DNA of 64,000 nt from Rhodopseudomonas pseudopalustris (GTDB lineage: Bacteria > Pseudomonadota > Alphaproteobacteria > Rhizobiales > Xanthobacteraceae). Position numbers and translations under genes: made by a program. Positions 33,004 to 42,748 of the stretch are shown one piece after another; within the stretch, counting starts at the first letter, position 1; each line of letters begins with the position of its first letter. The DNA is taken from positions 62,001 to 126,000 of the forward strand of contig NZ_FODT01000005.1 in the NCBI RefSeq assembly GCF_900110435.1, given 5' to 3'. The notes under the pieces were generated by a model, which saw only the letters and a program-made list of their open reading frames with translations, made no database searches and had not been told where the DNA came from.

Positions 33004-33132
33004 CTGAGTCGCATAGACCAGGATTGCGGCTGATGCTAGTGCGAAACCGGGTTTCCGTTCCCATTGGCCCGGCGCCGATTTCCCGGTTACCGGTCGTTTT
33101 TCCCTGACCGACGGTCCCTTCAGCGGCCCCCC

Positions 33133-34086
33133 ATGATCGATATTTTAAACCTCGCGCTACCGTATTTCGGGCTGATCTTCGTCGGCTTCGCCTGTGGCCG
33201 GCTGAAGCGGCTGCCGGAGAATGGCCTGGCCTGGATGAATTTTTTCCTGCTCTACGTGTCGCTGCCGGCGCTGTTTTTCCGGATCATGTCGAAGACGCCG
33301 TTCGAGGAACTCAACAACCTGCCATTCGTGCTGGCGACCACGCTCGGCACTGCGTGCGCGTTTTTCGTCTCCGGGCTCATCGGGCGGGCGGTGGGCGGCC
33401 TGTCGCTGCGGGAAGCGACGATGGCGAGCCTCGCAGGCGGTTACGGCAATATCGGTTACATGGGGCCGGGGTTGGCGCTCGCCGTGCTCGGAGCCAAGGC
33501 CGCGGTGCCGGTCGCGCTGATCTTCTGCTTCGACAGCATTTTCCTGTTCTCGATCGTGCCGCTGGCGATGGCGCTGACCTCCGGCGAACGCCGCCCGCTG
33601 CTGCCGACCATCGTCCATGTGGCGCGCGAGATCGTGCTGCATCCCTTGATCGTCGCCGCCTATTGCGGCGCTGCGGCCGCGGCGTTGCATCTGCAATTGC
33701 CGGTCGCGGTCGACAGTACGCTGCAATTTCTGCAGAACGCCGCGGCCCCGGTGGCCCTGTTCACGCTCGGGGTGACCGTGGCGCTGCGCCCGTTCGGTCG
33801 GGTGCCGTGGGAGGTCCCCGCCATCATCGGTGTGAAGCTGCTGCTGCATCCGCTGATCGTGCTCGGCCTGATGCTGGCGTTCGGACCGTTCACCCTGGAA
33901 TGGGCGGCCACCGCTGTATTGATGGCGTCGTTGCCGCCGGCGCTCAACGTGTTCGTGATCGCCCGGCAATACAACACCTGGGTCGAACCGGCCTCGGTCG
34001 CGGTGCTGATCGGCACCTTCGTCTCGGTAGTAACCCTGACGACGGTGATGTGGCTGATCAGGACCGGGCAGATGCCGCTGCTCTAA
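33133..34086 (+). CDS. AEC family transporter (auxin efflux carrier type)
   Basis: A 317-residue inner-membrane protein with about ten spans in two repeats separated by a short loop, the arrangement of the AEC family, whose bacterial members carry malate, malonate and other carboxylates. It starts MIDILNLALPYFGLIFVGFA, a typical first span. The second half contains APVALFTLGVTVAL and ASLPPALNVFVIARQYN, conserved in the family. Substrate unknown. The start at 33133 is at the first span; a longer upstream frame is rejected. Confidence 0.88.
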   Translation: MIDILNLALPYFGLIFVGFACGRLKRLPENGLAWMNFFLLYVSLPALFFRIMSKTPFEELNNLPFVLATTLGTACAFFVSGLIGRAVGGLSLREATMASLAGGYGNIGYMGPGLALAVLGAKAAVPVALIFCFDSIFLFSIVPLAMALTSGERRPLLPTIVHVAREIVLHPLIVAAYCGAAAAALHLQLPVAVDSTLQFLQNAAAPVALFTLGVTVALRPFGRVPWEVPAIIGVKLLLHPLIVLGLMLAFGPFTLEWAATAVLMASLPPALNVFVIARQYNTWVEPASVAVLIGTFVSVVTLTTVMWLIRTGQMPLL

Positions 34087-34189
34087 ATCGTTGTCGAGCG
34101 AACTAGAGGCCGGTTGTCATGAAGAGATTGCGTCAGAACAGGAATAGAAAGTTGCGGTTTTAATTCAATCAGAACCGCAACTCTCGCAC

Positions 34190-35386
34190 TCACAGCGATC
34201 GCCAGAACGGGGATAGCCCTTCGCGCATCGCCAGACGCCGCAGCGGCCCGACCGAACTGATCAACTGCATGCCGACCGCGCGCGCGGCCTGCGCCGGCAG
34301 CAGGTCGCTGAGCAGGGTGCGGTTGGCGATGTCGATCGCGAAGGTGCGGCTGGCGACATCGGCGCCGCGGGCGCGGCCGAACCGCCCGATCACAGCATCG
34401 CTGCCCACGTCCTGGTCGCCCGCCATCGCGTCCTGGACGATCTCGGCGATATCGCCGGCATCGCGCAGACCCATATTGAGGCCTTGGGCGCCGATCGGCG
34501 GCACGACATGAGCGGCTTCGCCGACCAGCACGATGCGGCGCCGTCCGTAATGGCTCGGCTTCTCGATCGCGAGCGGAAACATATTCCGGCCGGGCTCGAC
34601 CGTGACGCGGCCAAAGATCGAATGCGACTGCTTTTCGGCGGCCACAGAGAGGGCGTCGTCGTCGAGCGCCATCAACCGCTGGGCCTCTTTCGGCGCGGCG
34701 ACCCAGACGACGCTCATGCGGCGGCCGGGCAGGGGCACGAACACGCAAGGTCCCTCGGTCGTGTGAAACTCGGTCGAGACGTTTTGATGCGATCGGGCCG
34801 TGGTGACGTTGAAGGTCAGCGCTGACTGGTTGAGCGCGCGGCTGCTGACAGTGATGCCGGCTGCTTCCCGGCATCGCGAGTGACGGCCGTCGGCGCCGAC
34901 CACCAGGCACGCCGACAGGGTCTGATCCTTCCGGGTGCGGACCAACGTCGACTCATCGCCGGGAGCGACGGATTCGGCCTCATCGTCGAACCGGTCGAGA
35001 TTGGCGATTTCCGCGGCGCGCTCTTCCAGTGCAACCATCAGGTTGCGGTTCTCGATGTTATAGCCGAACGCATCCATGCCGATTTCGTCTGAAGCGAACC
35101 GCACCTCCGGCGCCCGGATAAGCCGGCCTGTGTCATCGACCAGCCGCATCGTCCGCAGCGCGGCGGCCTTGCTGGAGCAGCGGCGCCAGACGTCGAGTTT
35201 CTCCAGAAGGTCGATGGAATCTCCGAGCAGCGCCGTCGTGCGGTTGTCCGCATATGGCACTTTGCGGGCGATCAGGGCCGTCATCGCCCCGGTTTCGGCG
35301 ACCGCGATCGCGGCGGCCAGACCGGCGGGACCACCGCCGACAACGATGACATCGTAACTGTTTGGCTCGAGCAGGCTTTGGGTCAT
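34190..35386 (-). CDS. FAD-dependent UbiH/Coq6-type hydroxylase
   Basis: A 398-residue flavoprotein monooxygenase of the ubiquinone hydroxylase group. It has the N-terminal Rossmann motif VIVVGGGPAGLAAAIA (about 12-27), the DG motif as VVGADGRHSRCR, and the C-terminal FAD motif LVGEAAHVVPPIGAQGLN with the GxxxGLRDA helix. UbiH-type enzymes hydroxylate the ring of ubiquinone precursors at the membrane. Which ring position cannot be told. The start at 35386 places the Rossmann motif properly; the open frame upstream overlaps the pcs promoter. It is divergent from pcs. Confidence 0.88.
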   Translation of the reverse strand: MTQSLLEPNSYDVIVVGGGPAGLAAAIAVAETGAMTALIARKVPYADNRTTALLGDSIDLLEKLDVWRRCSSKAAALRTMRLVDDTGRLIRAPEVRFASDEIGMDAFGYNIENRNLMVALEERAAEIANLDRFDDEAESVAPGDESTLVRTRKDQTLSACLVVGADGRHSRCREAAGITVSSRALNQSALTFNVTTARSHQNVSTEFHTTEGPCVFVPLPGRRMSVVWVAAPKEAQRLMALDDDALSVAAEKQSHSIFGRVTVEPGRNMFPLAIEKPSHYGRRRIVLVGEAAHVVPPIGAQGLNMGLRDAGDIAEIVQDAMAGDQDVGSDAVIGRFGRARGADVASRTFAIDIANRTLLSDLLPAQAARAVGMQLISSVGPLRRLAMREGLSPFWRSL

Positions 35387-35535
35387 AGAAAGACAATCGT
35401 CAGTCGCCGCCTCGATTTCAAGCCCGGAATGAAACTTTAGCGCTTCCCGCAGGTTGCGCGACCGAACGTCGCGAACTTTAATGATGTGAACATTGATATG
35501 CAGGCGCGACCGAGTCCTGATATGCAAACCGCCTG

Positions 35536-36270
35536 ATGACCCCGTTGGACCCGCCACGATCCCCTCCGGCATCGCGCGTCGAGCGCATGGCCGCGTTCTC
35601 GGTGCATCTGTTCACCGCCGCCGGCGCTGGCGTCGCGCTGCTGGCGCTGCTGGAAGCCGTCCGCGAGCATTGGGCGGCGATGTTCGGCTGGCTCGGCGTG
35701 GCGCCCTTGATCGACGGGATTGACGGGCCGTTGGCGCGGCGGCTGGATGTGGCGCGGCTGCACCCGGATTGGTCGGGTGACGCGCTGGATTTAGTGGTTG
35801 ATTTCGTCACCTACGTGTTTGTGCCGGCCTATGCGATCACCGCAAGCGGCTTGCTGATGCCGATCGCGGCTCCCGTGCTCGGGGTGGGGATCATCATCAC
35901 CTCGGCGCTGTATTTCGCCGATCGCCGGATGAAAACCGCCGACAACCACTTCCGAGGTTTTCCGGCGTTGTGGAATGCCGCGGCGTTCTACCTGTTTCTG
36001 CTGCATCCGCCGCCGATCGCCGCGAGCATCGGCATCGCTGCGCTGATCGTCTTCACCTTCGTGCCTTTCAACGTCCTGCATCCGGTCCGAGTCGTGCGGC
36101 TACGTGTGCTCAACCTCACGCTGATTGCTGTCTGGGCGATGCTTTCGGTCTATGTGATCGTACGAAATTTCGACGTGGCGGCCCCGGTCACCGTCACATT
36201 GTGCGCAATTGCGCTCTACATTGGCTGCGCTGATGCAGCCATTCGGCTGTTCCAGAGAGTCCGACAATGA
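35536..36270 (+). CDS. pcs: Phosphatidylcholine synthase (Pcs)
   Basis: Pcs condenses CDP-diacylglycerol with choline to make phosphatidylcholine, an abundant lipid in rhizobia and relatives. The 244-residue membrane protein has about seven spans and the CDP-alcohol phosphotransferase signature in its Pcs form: DGIDGPLARR, followed by the spaced DALDLVVD aspartates. YFADRRMKTADNHFRGFPALWN is characteristic of Pcs. Its stop overlaps the terC start (ATGA at 36267-36270). It begins 149 bases from the divergent UbiH-type gene. Confidence 0.93.
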   Translation: MTPLDPPRSPPASRVERMAAFSVHLFTAAGAGVALLALLEAVREHWAAMFGWLGVAPLIDGIDGPLARRLDVARLHPDWSGDALDLVVDFVTYVFVPAYAITASGLLMPIAAPVLGVGIIITSALYFADRRMKTADNHFRGFPALWNAAAFYLFLLHPPPIAASIGIAALIVFTFVPFNVLHPVRVVRLRVLNLTLIAVWAMLSVYVIVRNFDVAAPVTVTLCAIALYIGCADAAIRLFQRVRQ

Positions 36271-36989
36271 TTGATCTGATTTACAGTCCGGAAGCCTGGG
36301 CTGCACTGCTGACGCTGACGGCGCTCGAAATCGTGCTGGGCATCGACAACATCATCTTCCTCTCGGTTCTGGTCTCGCGCATTCCCGAGCCGCAGGCGAC
36401 GCGGGCGCGGCAGATCGGTCTGGCGCTGGCGCTGATCTTCCGCCTCCTGCTCCTGAGCGTGCTGGTCTGGTTGATCGGGTTGACTGCACCAGTGTTCAGC
36501 ATCGCCGGGCAGTCGTTCTCCTGGCGCGACATCATCCTGATCGCCGGCGGCCTGTTCCTGATCGCCAAGGCGACGCACGAGATTCATGCCGAGGTCGAAG
36601 CGCGCGAGGCCGGGCACAAGGGGCCGGACGTGCGCACTGCGTTCGCCTGGGTGATCGTCCAGATCGTGATCGTCGATCTGGTGTTCTCGATCGACTCGAT
36701 CATCACCGCGATCGGGATGGCCAAGGACATCGAGATCATGGTCGCCGCGGTGCTGATCGCGATGCTGATCATGTACGTGTCGTCCGGGCCAGTGGCGCGG
36801 TTCGTCTCCGAACATCCAACCACCAAGATGCTGGCGCTGGCTTTCCTGGTGCTGATCGGCGTCGCCTTGGTCGCCGACGGCTTTGCGTTTCATATTCCCC
36901 GGGGATACATCTATTTTGCCATCTTGTTTTCGGGGGCGGTCGAGTTCTTCAACGTGCTCGCCAAGCGTAACCGCGTCAAACCGCAATGA
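36267..36989 (+). CDS. TerC family integral membrane protein
   Basis: A 240-residue polytopic membrane protein of the TerC/YoaE-like group. It has the two family hallmarks LEIVLGIDNIIFLSVL (about 20-35) and VDLVFSIDSIITAIGM (about 133-148), whose buried aspartates are thought to contact metal ions. Related proteins act in manganese export to metallate secreted enzymes. Seven to eight spans are visible. It is translationally coupled to pcs. Confidence 0.93.
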   Translation: MIDLIYSPEAWAALLTLTALEIVLGIDNIIFLSVLVSRIPEPQATRARQIGLALALIFRLLLLSVLVWLIGLTAPVFSIAGQSFSWRDIILIAGGLFLIAKATHEIHAEVEAREAGHKGPDVRTAFAWVIVQIVIVDLVFSIDSIITAIGMAKDIEIMVAAVLIAMLIMYVSSGPVARFVSEHPTTKMLALAFLVLIGVALVADGFAFHIPRGYIYFAILFSGAVEFFNVLAKRNRVKPQ

Positions 36990-37086
36990 TGTTGTGCCAT
37001 GGCTTGCCGCGCGGGCTAGCCGCGGTCGGTTGACAACGCCGCGAGGATGGCATTCGTTGCGCGTTGCGTAGATTCCCCAGGGGGCG

Positions 37087-38064
37087 ATGATGACGAAAGC
37101 GGTGCGGGTGCATCAGGTGGGCGGTCCGGAGGCGCTGGTCTACGAGGCCATCGAGCTGCCGCCGCCCGCAGACGGCGAGGTCCGCATTCGTCAGTACGCC
37201 GTCGGCTTGAACTTCATCGACGTGTACTTTCGCACCGGCCTGTACAAAGCGCCGACGAAGCCGTTCATCGTCGGTAACGAGGCGGCCGGTGAGGTCGTCG
37301 CGGTCGGACCGCACGTCACTAATTTCCACCCCGGCGATCGCGTTGCGTACTACTCGAACCTCGGTGGTTACGCCACCGAGCGGAACATTGAAGCTACCAA
37401 GCTGGTGAAGCTTCCCGACCACATCACCTACGAGCAGGGCGCGGTGCTGATGCTCAAGGGGCTGACGGTGTGGTACCTGCTGCACAAGACCTTCAAGGTC
37501 GAGCCGGGCCATCGCGTGCTGATCCACGCCGCGGCCGGCGGCATCGGCCTGCTCGCCTGCCAGTGGGCGCGGGCGCTCGGCGCTCATGTGATCGGCACCG
37601 TCGGCTCCAAGGCCAAGGCCGATCTCGCGCTCGCCAATGGCTGCGATCACGTCATCCTCTACAACGAGGAAGATTTCGTCGCGCGGGTGAAGCAGATCAG
37701 CCGCAACGAATTGTGCGACGTGGTCTATGACGGCGTCGGCAAGACGACGTTCCCGGGATCGCTGTCGTGCATCAAGCCGCGCGGGCTGTTCGTCTCGTTT
37801 GGAAACGCCTCGGGCCCGGTGCCACCGTTCGCGCTGGCTGAACTGAACAACCACGGCTCGCTGTTCGCGACGCGACCGAAGCTGAACGACTATGTCGGCA
37901 CCCGCAAGGAACTGATCGAGGGCGCGGACACGCTGTTCTCCGCGGTGATCGAGGGCAAGCTGCATGTTCCGATCAACCATGCCTATGCACTGAAAGACGC
38001 CGCGAAGGCGCATATCGATCTGGAAGGCCGCGTCACGACCGGCGCGTCGATCCTGAAGCCGTAA
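37087..38064 (+). CDS. qor: NADPH:quinone oxidoreductase (zeta-crystallin type)
   Basis: A 325-residue medium-chain reductase of the quinone oxidoreductase family, reducing quinones with NADPH. It shows GLNFIDVYFRTGLY near residue 38, the nucleotide-binding glycine motif HAAAGGIGLLACQWA near 142, and GAHVIGTVGSKAKADLA, all usual for Qor. No zinc-ligand set is present, as expected. Two adjacent ATGs occur at 37087 and 37090; the second is better spaced from AGGGGG. Nothing in the neighbourhood gives it a pathway. Confidence 0.93.
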   Translation: MMTKAVRVHQVGGPEALVYEAIELPPPADGEVRIRQYAVGLNFIDVYFRTGLYKAPTKPFIVGNEAAGEVVAVGPHVTNFHPGDRVAYYSNLGGYATERNIEATKLVKLPDHITYEQGAVLMLKGLTVWYLLHKTFKVEPGHRVLIHAAAGGIGLLACQWARALGAHVIGTVGSKAKADLALANGCDHVILYNEEDFVARVKQISRNELCDVVYDGVGKTTFPGSLSCIKPRGLFVSFGNASGPVPPFALAELNNHGSLFATRPKLNDYVGTRKELIEGADTLFSAVIEGKLHVPINHAYALKDAAKAHIDLEGRVTTGASILKP

Positions 38065-38095
38065 GTATTCCGCGGCCGCATGGTTGATATCTGCC

Positions 38096-38196
38096 GTCAT
38101 CCCCCGCGAAAGCGGGGGGTCCAGTATTGCAGAGAACTGGTGGCTGATACTCGGCACTCTGGGATACTGGGTCGCCCGGTCGAGCCGGGCGATGAC
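38096..38196. repeat. Composite intergenic palindrome (GTCATC...GATGAC)
   Basis: About 100 bases in the gap between qor and rimO. It has an inner hairpin CCCCCGCGAAAGCGGGGG, a second GCCCGGTCGAGCCGGGC, the pair CCAGTA/TACTGG, and the ends GTCATC/GATGAC, so the whole can fold on itself. It is a dispersed repeat type seen in Rhodopseudomonas and Bradyrhizobium intergenic DNA. It sits between convergent genes and may also help end transcription. Confidence 0.75.
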
Positions 38197-38261
38197 TGAT
38201 GGTTGTGGGATGACGGCCGTGCGTCACGCGCCGGCGCGATCCTCAGAACCCGCTATTCGCT

Positions 38262-39587
38262 TCAGAACCCCGCGACCGTCCCATGCAGATCATACGCGTC
38301 GGCGCGGTCGATCCTGGCGGTGACGATCTCGCCGACGCGGAGCGGGCGTCGGCTCGAGAGATAAACGCTGCCGTCGATCTCCGGCGCGTCGGCCTTGGAG
38401 CGGCCCTTGGCGACGGTCGGCCCGACTTCGTCGATGATGATCTGCTGGCGGGTACCGACCTTGCGCTTCAGCCGCCGCGCCGAGATCGCCTGCTGCCGCG
38501 CCATCAGCCGATTCCAGCGCTCCTGCTTGACCTCGTCGCTGATCTGGTCGGGCAGGGCATTCGACGGCGCGCCGGCGACCGGTTCGTATTTGAACGCGCC
38601 GAGGCGGTCGATCTCGGCCTCGTCGAGCCAGTCGAGCAGGAACTCAAAATCGCGTTCGGTCTCTCCGGGGAAGCCGACGATGAAGGTCGAGCGTAGCGCC
38701 AGATCCGGGCAGTCCGCGCGCCAGCGCTTGATGCGGTCGAGCGTCTTGTCCTGCGCCGCCGGGCGCTTCATCAGCTTGAGCACGTCGGGGCTGGCGTGCT
38801 GGAACGGGATGTCGAGATAGGGCAGCACCTTGCCCTCGGCCATCAGCCCGATCACTTCGTCGACATGCGGGTAGGGGTAGACGTAGTGCAGACGCACCCA
38901 TGCGCCGAGTTCGCCGAGTTCGCGCGCAAGATCGATGAATTTGGCGCGGACCGTGCGATCTTTCCGCGGGCTTTCGGCGTATTTCAGATCGACGCCGTAG
39001 GCCGAAGTGTCCTGCGAGATCACCAGTAGTTCCTTGACGCCGGCGGCGACCAGCTTCTCGGCCTCGCGCAACACGTCGTCAGCGGAGCGTGACACGAGAT
39101 CACCACGCAGCTTCGGAATGATGCAGAAGCTGCAGCGGTTGTTGCAGCCCTCGGAAATCTTCAGATAGGCGTAGTGCCGCGGCGTCAGCCGGATGCCTTG
39201 CTCGGGCACCAGATCGAGATGCGGATTGTGCAGCGCCGGCTTGGCCCGATGCACCGCTTCCAGCACGCTCTCATATTGCTGCGGGCCAGTGATCGACAGC
39301 ACGCCCGGATAGGCGGCTTCGATCTGCTCGGGCTCGGCGCCCATGCAGCCGGTGACGATCACCTTGCCGTTGGCGGCCATCGCTTCGCCGATCGCAGCGA
39401 GCGATTCCTGCTTGGCGCTGTCGAGGAATCCGCAGGTGTTGACGATCACCAGATCGGCGCCGTCATGCTGGCGCGCGAGCTCGTATCCCTCGGCGCGCAG
39501 CCGGGTGATGATCCGCTCGGAATCCACCAGCGCCTTGGGGCATCCCAGCGAGACAAAACTGATCTTTGGCGCGGCGGCCTGCTGCAT
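38262..39587 (-). CDS. rimO: Ribosomal protein S12 methylthiotransferase RimO
   Basis: A radical-SAM enzyme that adds a methylthio group to Asp of ribosomal protein S12. The 441-residue protein has the N-terminal UPF0004 domain cysteines in [23 protein letters not shown] and VTGCMGAEP, the radical SAM CxxxCxxC as [15 protein letters not shown] (about residue 150), and a C-terminal TRAM domain. This is a full set for two 4Fe-4S clusters. Length is normal. It is convergent with qor. Confidence 0.96.
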   Translation of the reverse strand: MQQAAAPKISFVSLGCPKALVDSERIITRLRAEGYELARQHDGADLVIVNTCGFLDSAKQESLAAIGEAMAANGKVIVTGCMGAEPEQIEAAYPGVLSITGPQQYESVLEAVHRAKPALHNPHLDLVPEQGIRLTPRHYAYLKISEGCNNRCSFCIIPKLRGDLVSRSADDVLREAEKLVAAGVKELLVISQDTSAYGVDLKYAESPRKDRTVRAKFIDLARELGELGAWVRLHYVYPYPHVDEVIGLMAEGKVLPYLDIPFQHASPDVLKLMKRPAAQDKTLDRIKRWRADCPDLALRSTFIVGFPGETERDFEFLLDWLDEAEIDRLGAFKYEPVAGAPSNALPDQISDEVKQERWNRLMARQQAISARRLKRKVGTRQQIIIDEVGPTVAKGRSKADAPEIDGSVYLSSRRPLRVGEIVTARIDRADAYDLHGTVAGF

Positions 39588-39817
39588 TGGTTTGAAACTG
39601 CCTGATTGATGGTCCCGAGCTAAACCCGTTCGGAGGCGCTGACAAGGCGGTTCCGGGCCGGAATCCGTGAGAATGAAGGCCGCGGCCTCGGTTCCAAAAG
39701 AGAGAATTTTTGCCGGTTCCGGGACCCGGATGGCATGGACGTTGTTATTTCGTCGGCCGCCTTGCGGGTCGGCGCGTTCAGGCTTTTCTTGTTCCGCACG
39801 AGCTCGGGAGTCAAACG

Positions 39818-39970
39818 ATGCGACTGCAAAATCAGGACCATACCCGAGGCATCCGCCGGGCCCTGGCCTGGCCGGCCTTGTTCCTCACTGCCGACATCAT
39901 CGCTCTCGGCGCGGCGCTGGGATTGATCGCAGCCGTCGCGTTCGGCGCTCCGCAACTGCGGCTGCTATAG
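39818..39970 (+). CDS. Small single-span membrane protein (50 aa)
   Basis: A 50-residue frame beginning [19 protein letters not shown] with a strongly hydrophobic stretch at about residues 20-44, so a small membrane protein is likely. The start at 39818 is preceded by CGGGAG eight bases upstream. No family is recognised. It lies in the 235-base gap between the divergent rimO start and the convergent pxpA gene. Its small size makes it tentative. Confidence 0.45.
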   Translation: MRLQNQDHTRGIRRALAWPALFLTADIIALGAALGLIAAVAFGAPQLRLL

Positions 39971-39998
39971 TTCCTTCTTCGGATCTCCCTGGCGCGTT

Positions 39999-40763
39999 TC
40001 AGCGCCGCGCAAAGGGGACAACGGTGGCCCCACGCTCCTCAAGGGCCAAGCGAACCCCCCGCGCGATGTCCACGGCCCCGGGCGTATCGCCGTGGATGCA
40101 GACCGTGTCGATCCGCATCTTGATGATCTTGCCTGTCACCGACACGACTGCGCCGTCCTGCACCATTCTGACCACCCGCTGCGCGATCTCTCTTGCGTCG
40201 TGCAGCACCGCGCCCGGCTTGCGGCGCGACACGAGATTGCCGTCATCCTCATAGGCGCGATCGGCGAACACTTCGTGGGCCATTGCCAGGCCGGCGGCTT
40301 CGCCGGCATCGACGAGCTTCGAGTTCGCCAGCACCACGAAGATCAGTTTCGGATCGACCGCCTTGATCGCCGCCGCGACGGCGCGCGCGGTCATGTCGTC
40401 CTCGCAGGCGACGTTCGACAGCGCGCCGTGCGCCTTGACGTGGGTCACCTCGTGGCCGGCGAGCGCCGCGACCGCCTGCAGCGCGCCGATCTGATAGGCG
40501 ACGAGATTCTCGATCTCCGCAGCGGTGATGCCCGGCACCGGGCGACGGCCGAAGCCGTGCAGATCGCGGAAGCCGGGGTGCGCCCCGATCGAAACGCCAA
40601 GCGCCTTCGCCATCGTGACGGTCTTGTGCATGATATCGGGATCGCCGGCATGGAATCCGCAGGCGATATTGACGCTCGTGGCGATGCTCATCATCGCCGC
40701 ATCATCGCCCATTTGCCACGCGCCATAGCCTTCGCCGAGGTCGCAATTCAGATCGATCTTCAT
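39999..40763 (-). CDS. pxpA: 5-oxoprolinase subunit PxpA (LamB/YcsF family)
   Basis: PxpA acts with PxpBC in ATP-dependent conversion of 5-oxoproline (pyroglutamate) to glutamate. The 254-residue protein starts [16 protein letters not shown] and continues [14 protein letters not shown], both conserved blocks of the LamB/YcsF family, and later KAHGALSN. The start at 40763 gives the canonical N-terminus. It is the last gene of the pxpB-pxpC-pxpA operon, 31 bases after pxpC. Confidence 0.95.
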   Translation of the reverse strand: MKIDLNCDLGEGYGAWQMGDDAAMMSIATSVNIACGFHAGDPDIMHKTVTMAKALGVSIGAHPGFRDLHGFGRRPVPGITAAEIENLVAYQIGALQAVAALAGHEVTHVKAHGALSNVACEDDMTARAVAAAIKAVDPKLIFVVLANSKLVDAGEAAGLAMAHEVFADRAYEDDGNLVSRRKPGAVLHDAREIAQRVVRMVQDGAVVSVTGKIIKMRIDTVCIHGDTPGAVDIARGVRLALEERGATVVPFARR

Positions 40764-40793
40764 CGTCGTCTTCCCATCGGAACGTTGGATCAC

Positions 40794-41801
40794 TCAGCCG
40801 TCGAGCGCATTGGCCGCCGCGCCCGCGACGTTGGCGGTGAACAGCGCGTCGAGGTCGAGCATCCCCTGTTGCGCATCCTGCAAACGATCTGGCAAAGCGC
40901 GGATCAACTTCGCCATCGCACGATACTCGGCCTGCGCCTCGTCCATGCTCACCGCCTTGAAACGGAACGGCCGCCCGGGCTGGAATTGCGCGAGACGACC
41001 GAGATCGGCGGAGATCACGGTCGCGATCTTCGGGTAGCCGCCGCTGGTGCCGCGGTCGGGCATCAACACGATCGGCTGGCCGTTGCCGGGAACCTGAATG
41101 CTGCCGTCGACGGTGCCGTCGGAGACAATGTTATGGCCGTGCAGATGCCTGATCTCCGGCCCTTCGAGTCGATAGCCCATCCGGTCGCTGGTCGCGGAGA
41201 TTTTCCATTCGCCATTGAGAAACGTTGCGACGGCGTCGCCGAATTCATCGTCCTGCGGACCGAGCACGACGCGGATCGGCGCCTCAGGCGGCCTCGGCAG
41301 ATCGAGACGGCGTTCGGCAGCGATCGTCGCTGGCTTTGCCGGAATGACGTCGCCGGGCTGCAGCGGCCGCGAGTAGGGGCTGCCGAGACCGGCGCGGGCA
41401 TTGACCGCGAGACTGCCGAACATCGGTTCGCCGCTGATGCCGCCTGCGATCGCCAGATAGCTGAACACATGGTTGCGCGCGACGCCGAGCGTCAGCGTCT
41501 CGTCCTCAGCGAGCAGAAACGACCCGTTGGGCGCAATTGCTCTGCTGCCGATCGCGGCGGGACGTTCCGCGCCGCACAACGCCAGCCGCACCGCGCCGTC
41601 GCGCGCGGTGAACGCCGCGCCGAGCGGCCCGAGTTCGATCGCAGCGGCGAATGCGGGGTTGCCGACCAGCGTGTTCGCCGCGGCTAACGACCATCGATCC
41701 ATCGCGCCGCTCGGGGTCAGCCCATAGCGTTGCGCGCCGTGGCGGCCCGCATCCTGCACGGAGGTGGCCGGGCCGACGATGTCAATGACGAGCCTGCTCA
41801 T
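40794..41801 (-). CDS. pxpC: 5-oxoprolinase subunit PxpC (biotin-dependent carboxyltransferase domain family)
   Basis: A 335-residue member of the KipA/PxpC family (allophanate hydrolase subunit 2 fold). It starts VIDIVGPATSVQDAGRHGAQRYGL shortly after the initiator, the family's opening block, and includes GSFLLAEDETLTLG and RLEGPEIRHL. With PxpB it forms the complex that completes 5-oxoproline hydrolysis. Its start overlaps the end of pxpB by four bases (41798-41801), so coupling is likely. Confidence 0.94.
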   Translation of the reverse strand: MSRLVIDIVGPATSVQDAGRHGAQRYGLTPSGAMDRWSLAAANTLVGNPAFAAAIELGPLGAAFTARDGAVRLALCGAERPAAIGSRAIAPNGSFLLAEDETLTLGVARNHVFSYLAIAGGISGEPMFGSLAVNARAGLGSPYSRPLQPGDVIPAKPATIAAERRLDLPRPPEAPIRVVLGPQDDEFGDAVATFLNGEWKISATSDRMGYRLEGPEIRHLHGHNIVSDGTVDGSIQVPGNGQPIVLMPDRGTSGGYPKIATVISADLGRLAQFQPGRPFRFKAVSMDEAQAEYRAMAKLIRALPDRLQDAQQGMLDLDALFTANVAGAAANALDG

Positions 41802-42526
41802 GAGGCCAACAACTCGGCGATGATCTCGCCGTGCTCGGCGGCACGATCCTGCTCAGCAAATTCCTTGGCGTCGATCCGGCTGAAGCTGATTGCGTCGCCT
41901 GGCTCGAGCAGGAAAACCGGATCGCGATGCATCTGATACGTTCGCACTGGCGTGCGTCCCAACAGGTGCCAGCCGCTCGGGCCGGGAAGGCACTGCACGC
42001 CGGCCTGCGCGCCGCCGATCGAAATCGTGCCCGCGGGGGTGAGCACGCGTGGCGCCTGTCGCCGCGGCAATGCAAGCGCCGGATCGAGACCCGACAGATA
42101 CGACCAGCCGGGGGTGAAGCCGATCATCGCGACGCGATAGTCACCGCCGGCGTGACGCGCGACGAGGGCGTCGGGTGTCATCTTCAACGCGGCCGCCGCG
42201 TCCTCGAGATCGATGCCGTGTTCGCCGCCGTAGCACACCGGAATCCGCCAGCGACGCCGGGTCGTCGCTTCGGCTTGAACGTGCGATTGCGCCAAGGTGT
42301 TCAGTCGTTCAGCCAGCGCAGCGAAGCCGATCTGCTCCGGGTCGTAGTGCACCAGAAGCGAGCGATAGGTCGGAACTGTTTCACGCACACCTGCGATGGC
42401 GTGCCGTGTCAGTATGTGGTCGAGTGCGAGTACGCGCTGATTGGCGTCGTTGCTGATCTCGCGGCCGAAGTCGACCGTGATTGCGGCGTCGCCGCTGTGC
42501 AGTATGCGTGGGGTGGTGAGCGCCAT
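41798..42526 (-). CDS. pxpB: 5-oxoprolinase subunit PxpB (KipI family)
   Basis: A 242-residue KipI/PxpB protein (allophanate hydrolase subunit 1 fold). It has SLLVHYDPEQIGF near residue 55, IPVCYGGEHGIDLED near 95 and GFTPGWSYLSGLDP near 135, then GWHLLGRTPVRTY, all family blocks. It heads the pxpBCA operon, the common bacterial 5-oxoprolinase order. Its start is 222 bases from the divergent RraA-like gene. No transporter is linked. Confidence 0.94.
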   Translation of the reverse strand: MALTTPRILHSGDAAITVDFGREISNDANQRVLALDHILTRHAIAGVRETVPTYRSLLVHYDPEQIGFAALAERLNTLAQSHVQAEATTRRRWRIPVCYGGEHGIDLEDAAAALKMTPDALVARHAGGDYRVAMIGFTPGWSYLSGLDPALALPRRQAPRVLTPAGTISIGGAQAGVQCLPGPSGWHLLGRTPVRTYQMHRDPVFLLEPGDAISFSRIDAKEFAEQDRAAEHGEIIAELLAS

Positions 42527-42748
42527 GTCCCTCTGATCTCATCAGCACCAGATCTAGCCATAGCGCGTTTTGCACGCGCGTGAAAATCACTTCCCGCTCA
42601 TACTGTTAGCGATAAAGCGCCGCCGAGCCGGCCGATAAGGCGTGATGATCAGTCAATCCGCGAAAGGCTGCCGGGCGTGGCTTGCGACTTGACGGGGGAG
42701 GTCGCGCCAGCAAGATGCAGCGCAAATCTCTCGAGGAGCTGCGTGTCC